Origin: an uncultured Coriobacteriaceae bacterium
GTDB lineage: Bacteria > Actinomycetota > Coriobacteriia > Coriobacteriales > Atopobiaceae
Direction of reading: 5' to 3'
Length of the DNA stretch: 25,738 nt
NCBI GenBank assembly: GCA_900549525.1
Contig: UWSJ01000020.1
Location: 1-25,738 of the forward strand
Part shown: in pieces, positions 22,208-25,738 of the stretch
Layout: every line of letters starts with the position of its first letter
Position numbering within the stretch: position 1 is the stretch's first letter
Made by a program: the position numbers and the translations under genes
Notes under the pieces: generated by a model
What the model was told of the DNA's origin: nothing
The model's database searches: none
The model's input: only the letters and a program-made list of their open reading frames with translations

Positions 22208-24343
22208 CTACATCTCGTAGGCACGCGAGTCGCGCACGGAGAAGAGCACCGTGCTCGCGTTGTGGAGCAGGCTCGAGGTCTGCGGCGTGATGACGCCCGT
22301 GATGCCCAGCGCCAGAAGCGACGAGTTGAACACCATGATCTTGGTGAACGTGTCGTTCATGCGAGCCATGAGCTCACAGGAGAGCCTGCGCAGGCTCACG
22401 AGCGCCGCCATGTCGGACTGCGTGAGCGTGATGTCAGCGACCTCCTTGGCGATGGCGGTGCCGTTGCCCATCGCCACGCCCACGTTGGCAGCCGAGAGGG
22501 ACGGCGAGTCGTTTACGCCGTCGCCCACCATCACGACGCGGTGACCCTCCGCACGCATCTTCTCGATGTAGGCGTGCTTGTTCTCGGGCAGGAGGTTGGC
22601 CTGGAACTCGGTGATGCCAGCGGCCTTGGCGACGCGTGCCGCAGCCACCTCATTGTCACCCGTGAGCATCACAAGGTGCTTGATGCCAAGGCGTTTGAGT
22701 TCCGCCATGGCCTCGGGAACGCCCGGCTTGATGGGGTCGGCGATGGCCAACACGCCCACAAGCTCGCCGTCGACCGCGAGGTAGAGCGACGAGAGCCCCT
22801 CGGTCTCCTCCGCGATCTGGGCTGCCTGCTCGGCCGTGACCTCAACGTGCTCGTCCTCCACCACGAAGTGGCGAGAGCCGATGACCACGCGCTTGCCGTC
22901 GAGCGAGCTCGCGATGCCGTGAGCCACCACGTACTCCACCTCGGCGTGACGCTCGCGGTGCTTGAGGTTCTTCTCCTCCGCGGCGCGCACCACGGCGCGG
23001 GCCACGGGATGCGGGAAGTGCTCCTCGAGGCAGGCCGAGAAGCGCAGCACCTGGTCGCGGCGCCAGCCGTTGAAGGCGAGCGCGCTCGCGAGGCTCGGCG
23101 TGGCCTCGGTGAGGGTGCCGGTCTTGTCGAAGACGATGGTGTCCGCGGCGGCGATCTGCTCGAAGTGCTTGGATCCCTTGACCGTGAAGCCGGCCTTGGC
23201 GCTCTGGCTCATCGCGGAGAGCACGGCGATGGAGCTCGTGAGCTTGAGGGCGCACGAGTAGTCCACCATGAGCGCGGCGCTCGTCTTGACGAGGCTGCGC
23301 GTCGTGAGCGCCACGATGCCCGCGAGCAGGAAGTTCCAGGGCACGATGGCGTCGGCCAAGTGCTCGCGGCGGCTCTCGGTCTCGCTCTTGAGGCCCTCGG
23401 ACTGCTCCACCATGGAGACGACGGAGCGGAGCTTCGTGCCGCCCACCCCGTGGGTGACGCGCACGAAGATCTCGCCGTCCTCCACGGCGGTGCCGGCGTA
23501 GACCGAGTCGCCCTCGCCGCGCTCCACGGCAAGCGGCTCGCCGGTGAGGTTGGCCTGGTTGACCATGGCCACGCCGCGCTCGACCGTGCCGTCCACGCAC
23601 ACGGGCATGCCGGTGCGGATGACCACGAGGTCGCCTTCGGCGAGCTCGGTAGCAGGCACGGAGACCTCCTGGCCGCCCTCGACGCGCCTGGCGTGCTCGG
23701 GCATGGCGAGCAGCGAGTAGATGAGCTCGTGCTGCGAGCGCGCCTTGGTGTAGTCCTCGAGCGCCTCGCCGATGTTGAGCAGAAACATCGTGCTGGAGGC
23801 CGTCGTGAAGTCGCCCTTCACGAACGAGATGCCCACGGCGGCGGCGTCGAGCACCGGCACGTCAAGACGTCCGGAGAGCAGCGACTTGAGACCCGCCCAG
23901 AGGAACCTGCGATAGCTCCAGATGGCCCACGCCGTGCGCAGCGGCATGGGCAGGAACCAGCGGCGCAGGTAGTGGAAGCCCACGAGCTCGGCGATGTCCA
24001 TCAGAAGGTCGTTCGTACGCGGGGCGAAACCGCCTGCGCAGTCCTTGCGGGCGCCGTCGACGGCGGCGGCGTCGAGCATGCCAATCCAGTTGAGGGCGTC
24101 CGTGCGGGCGGCGTCGAGCGCGGCCTTGCCGCTTGCCGCCTTCCCGTCTCCGAGGGCGCGGGCGTCGGTCACGGGGGCATAGCTCAAGGCAACCGACCCG
24201 ATGCGCGGGTAGACGGTGGCCTTCGTGATGGCAGGGCACTTCTCGAGCGCCACGCGAAGCGGCTCCACGTCCGCAGGCGGCACGTGCCCGGCAAGCCGGA
24301 CGCGCAGGCGCCCGGGCATCTCTCTGACGAGTGTGTACTGCAT
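22208..24343 (-). CDS. P1B-type heavy-metal translocating ATPase
   Basis: A 711-residue membrane pump that uses ATP to move a transition metal. Visible parts: phosphorylation site DKTGT with D406; actuator motif LTGEP (TGE 267-269); HP motif H445-P446, typical of the P1B subgroup; hinge GDGVNDSP; and a C-terminal LHNASTVLFS typical of this group. The membrane metal site reads DYSCALK (C364), not CPC, so copper specificity should not be assumed. The N-terminus (MQYTLVREMPGRLRVRL) resembles an HMA-like fold without the CxxC metal pair. It is preceded by a DUF6110 gene on the same strand (55-bp gap). No strong ribosome site precedes ATG 24343. Metal and direction of transport remain unknown. Confidence 0.92.
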   Translation of the reverse strand: MQYTLVREMPGRLRVRLAGHVPPADVEPLRVALEKCPAITKATVYPRIGSVALSYAPVTDARALGDGKAASGKAALDAARTDALNWIGMLDAAAVDGARKDCAGGFAPRTNDLLMDIAELVGFHYLRRWFLPMPLRTAWAIWSYRRFLWAGLKSLLSGRLDVPVLDAAAVGISFVKGDFTTASSTMFLLNIGEALEDYTKARSQHELIYSLLAMPEHARRVEGGQEVSVPATELAEGDLVVIRTGMPVCVDGTVERGVAMVNQANLTGEPLAVERGEGDSVYAGTAVEDGEIFVRVTHGVGGTKLRSVVSMVEQSEGLKSETESRREHLADAIVPWNFLLAGIVALTTRSLVKTSAALMVDYSCALKLTSSIAVLSAMSQSAKAGFTVKGSKHFEQIAAADTIVFDKTGTLTEATPSLASALAFNGWRRDQVLRFSACLEEHFPHPVARAVVRAAEEKNLKHRERHAEVEYVVAHGIASSLDGKRVVIGSRHFVVEDEHVEVTAEQAAQIAEETEGLSSLYLAVDGELVGVLAIADPIKPGVPEAMAELKRLGIKHLVMLTGDNEVAAARVAKAAGITEFQANLLPENKHAYIEKMRAEGHRVVMVGDGVNDSPSLSAANVGVAMGNGTAIAKEVADITLTQSDMAALVSLRRLSCELMARMNDTFTKIMVFNSSLLALGITGVITPQTSSLLHNASTVLFSVRDSRAYEM

Positions 24344-24398
24344 GATAGTTGGTTACTCGGCCTTCTCTGCTGGCTTGGTTACTCGTCCGCTTCCGTGG

Positions 24399-24626
24399 CT
24401 ACTCGGCGTCCTTGGTGTTGAGGTAGCTGGCCTCGTTCACGATGTCGTCAACCTGCGCCTTGGCCTGCTCGATGACCTGGTCGTAGGACTCCTTGGCGCG
24501 CATGCCGCAGGCGACGGCCTGGACATAGCCCTTCTTGGCGGTCTCGGAGGTGAGGGCGGCGACGCCCACGGTGCCGAGCAGGAAGCCGCCGGCGACGAGC
24601 AGGCCGTTCTGGGTGGACTTCTTCAT
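24399..24626 (-). CDS. DUF6110-like small membrane protein
   Basis: A 75-residue protein with a Gly-rich hydrophobic N-terminal segment (GLLVAGGFLLGTVGVAAL), an ETAKKGYVQAVACGMRAKESYDQV amphipathic middle and a charged helical tail. The pattern (hydrophobic Gly-rich start, then a K/A-rich helix) fits the DUF6110 family, small proteins I recall beside P1B ATPases in anaerobes; I cannot verify the match. ATG 24626 has AGAGG at 7-base spacing. First gene of the ATPase operon. A lone Cys (in VACGMR) might contact metal, but this is conjecture. Confidence 0.7.
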   Translation of the reverse strand: MKKSTQNGLLVAGGFLLGTVGVAALTSETAKKGYVQAVACGMRAKESYDQVIEQAKAQVDDIVNEASYLNTKDAE

Positions 24627-24958
24627 GGTGATGCCTCTTTCTTCTTGTCCGACGGCCCCATGCCGTCAGGATTTCAACATGCGGAAACGCACTCAGTTGC
24701 GCGGCAAGCGAACCACGTTGCAACCGCCTGCGGACGCAGCATGAGCTGGCCCGACCGCCACCGTCGGTGCGTCTCCTTGAACAACGTTCAATAGAGTACT
24801 CACCGTTGAACAAACGTCAATTGTTAACCGACGGTAATGTGAAGGTACTGCGAATGTATGGTTCGGCGAACGGCACGCACGCAGGTCGGCTTATATGAGA
24901 GAAGTTTGGGGACAATTCGGGCACCGGTGGGATCGGCGTCTCGACCAGGGGAGGAACC
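24627..24958. other. Divergent control region between the metal ATPase operon and the NimA-like gene
   Basis: No gene is supported. It is markedly AT-richer than its surroundings at 24775-24850, holds two repressor-like palindromes (listed separately) and should contain promoters for both divergent units. TTATAT at 24891-24896 is a possible -10 for the rightward gene. Confidence 0.5.
24777..24820 (-). promoter_or_regulatory. Paired palindromic operators in the metal ATPase operon promoter
   Basis: TTGAACAACGTTCAA (24777-24791) is a perfect inverted repeat with 6-bp arms. TTGAACAAACGTCAA (24806-24820) is a near copy 29 bp away. On the minus strand the second contains TTGACG, a good -35, with TACTCT about 16 bp on as a poor -10, so the two sites would straddle the promoter. 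The layout suits a TetR- or ArsR-like repressor; no regulator gene is in the window. Confidence 0.55.
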
Positions 24959-25738
24959 GTGAAGCCTGAGATGCAGGACACGCGCGACAGCAAGACGTGC
25001 AACACCTCAGAAACCGCCCATCGCGCCATGCGGCGCAGCAAGCGCGAGATTACGAACGCCTCAGAGCTCCGGGACGTCATCGGGCGGGCGCGAGTGCTCC
25101 GCGTAGGCTTCGTCGACGACGAGGGCATGGCCGTCGTGCCGATGAACTACGGCTTCGAGTGGAACCTGGCGAGCGACGGCAACAGCCAGGAGCTGCCCAC
25201 CTTCTGGCTGCACTCGGCTGGAGAGGGACGCAAGGCCGAGGCCTGGGCCTCCTCCCCCGAGGTGGCGCTTGAGCTCGACGTGGAGGGCGGCGTCATCGGC
25301 GGTGACTTCTCGTGCGCCTACTCCTTCGCCTACGAGAGCGTGATGGCATGGGGACGCATCCGCTCGGTTGCAAGCCCTGCCGAGAAGCTCCGTGGCCTTA
25401 CGGCCATCATGGCTCACATGGCTCCCGACGCGCCCGTGCACTTCTCGGACGAGGCCGTGGCACACGTAGCGGTGTGGCGCATCGACGTTGAGCGAATCTC
25501 GGGCAAGCGTCGCGAGGGCATGCCAGCAGCGGGGGCTGCGGCAGGTGGCAGGCCGGCGGCTACAAGCGAGTCGGCGCCTGCGGAGGCGGCGCTCGAGGCG
25601 GCCGGCGAGACGCGCGGGAAGTCGGCGCCTGCGGAGGCGGCGCTCGAGGCGGCCACCGAGACGCGCGGGAAGGAGGGCGTGGCGCCCCGTCGGCGCTCCT
25701 CCATCGCGGGGCGCATCGGCATTCCCCTCAAGAAGCAC
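24959..25738 (+). CDS. Pyridoxamine 5'-phosphate oxidase-family protein (NimA-like), partial
   Basis: The frame stays open to the right edge, 260 codons so far. The flavin-binding split-barrel begins at about residue 24 with MRRSKREITNASELRDVIG, continues RVGFVDDEGMAVVPMNYGFEW and LHSAGEGRKAEAW, and ends near VAVWRIDVERISGKR. This is the pattern of the NimA/5-nitroimidazole-reductase-like group; a role in detoxification is possible but unproven. GTG 24959 is chosen because GGGGAGG lies 4-5 bases upstream; ATG 24971 and ATG 25028 are too far from it. After the domain comes a low-complexity Ala/Glu-rich tail with two 17-residue repeats, which the usual family members lack. Confidence 0.85.
   Translation, partial: MKPEMQDTRDSKTCNTSETAHRAMRRSKREITNASELRDVIGRARVLRVGFVDDEGMAVVPMNYGFEWNLASDGNSQELPTFWLHSAGEGRKAEAWASSPEVALELDVEGGVIGGDFSCAYSFAYESVMAWGRIRSVASPAEKLRGLTAIMAHMAPDAPVHFSDEAVAHVAVWRIDVERISGKRREGMPAAGAAAGGRPAATSESAPAEAALEAAGETRGKSAPAEAALEAATETRGKEGVAPRRRSSIAGRIGIPLKKH
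25571..25672 (+). repeat. Two tandem 51-bp coding repeats
   Basis: Units at 25571-25621 and 25622-25672 differ at only 2 bases and encode SAPAEAALEAA(G/T)ETRGK twice in the tail of the NimA-like protein. The in-frame 51-bp period allows copy-number change without a frameshift. Confidence 0.9.

Noticed and set aside
22160..24421. An open frame of 753 codons on the plus strand
   Set aside because: Antisense to the P1B ATPase, whose motifs are unmistakable; composition is that of a shadow frame.
1..25738. CRISPR arrays, tRNA or rRNA genes, insertion sequences
   Set aside because: No regularly spaced repeats, no tRNA-like cloverleaf, no transposase-like frame and no terminal-repeat pair were seen. 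The inverted repeats in kup are coding paralogues, not IS ends.

Overview
The window is GC-rich, gene-dense chromosomal DNA from a fermentative anaerobic actinobacterium. Pyruvate formate-lyase, two small flavodoxins, a DUF3793 protein, an ACT-domain/citrate synthase pair and Tat/lipoprotein surface hydrolases together suggest the Coriobacteriia (Olsenella/Atopobium-like). That placement is an inference from gene content and codon use; no rRNA or tRNA gene is present to confirm it.

Left part (1-6115): a partial pflB reads off the left edge, with its catalytic Cys-Cys pair in the last visible codons. A 437-bp gene-free stretch follows, then a vapB/vapC toxin-antitoxin pair with a palindromic operator. 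cysK is next, with a perfect Shine-Dalgarno and a terminator. A fused 23S rRNA methyltransferase gene (rlmKL type) follows; as written it is broken by one frameshift and one small internal deletion.

Potassium block (6052-12969): a KdpE-type response regulator sits behind a 65-residue single-helix membrane protein on the minus strand. Divergent from them is kup (K+ uptake permease), which overlaps a shortened KdpD-like sensor kinase. A second kup converges from the right. No kdpFABC is present, so the Kdp-type two-component system appears wired to Kup transporters. The intergenic control region holds three 11-bp-period direct repeats typical of OmpR/KdpE-family sites. The two kup genes share a 332-bp perfectly identical tract in inverted orientation. 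Recombination there would swap the transporters' C-terminal halves and move the kinase gene behind the other kup.

Middle (13132-19920, all minus strand): an operon of ACT-domain protein, citrate synthase and Cof-type HAD phosphatase; then a Tat-exported lipoprotein of the tannase-like alpha/beta-hydrolase family whose catalytic positions look lost, followed by a short VanZ-like fragment; then a membrane-anchored class C beta-lactamase-type serine hydrolase.

Right part (20170-25738): DUF3793 and flavodoxin 1, a symmetric nested palindrome, flavodoxin 2 with its own promoter, and a bidirectional terminator. A DUF6110/P1B-type metal ATPase operon runs on the minus strand and starts from a region with two repressor-like palindromes. 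A pyridoxamine-phosphate-oxidase-like (NimA-type) protein with a tandemly repeated tail runs off the right edge.
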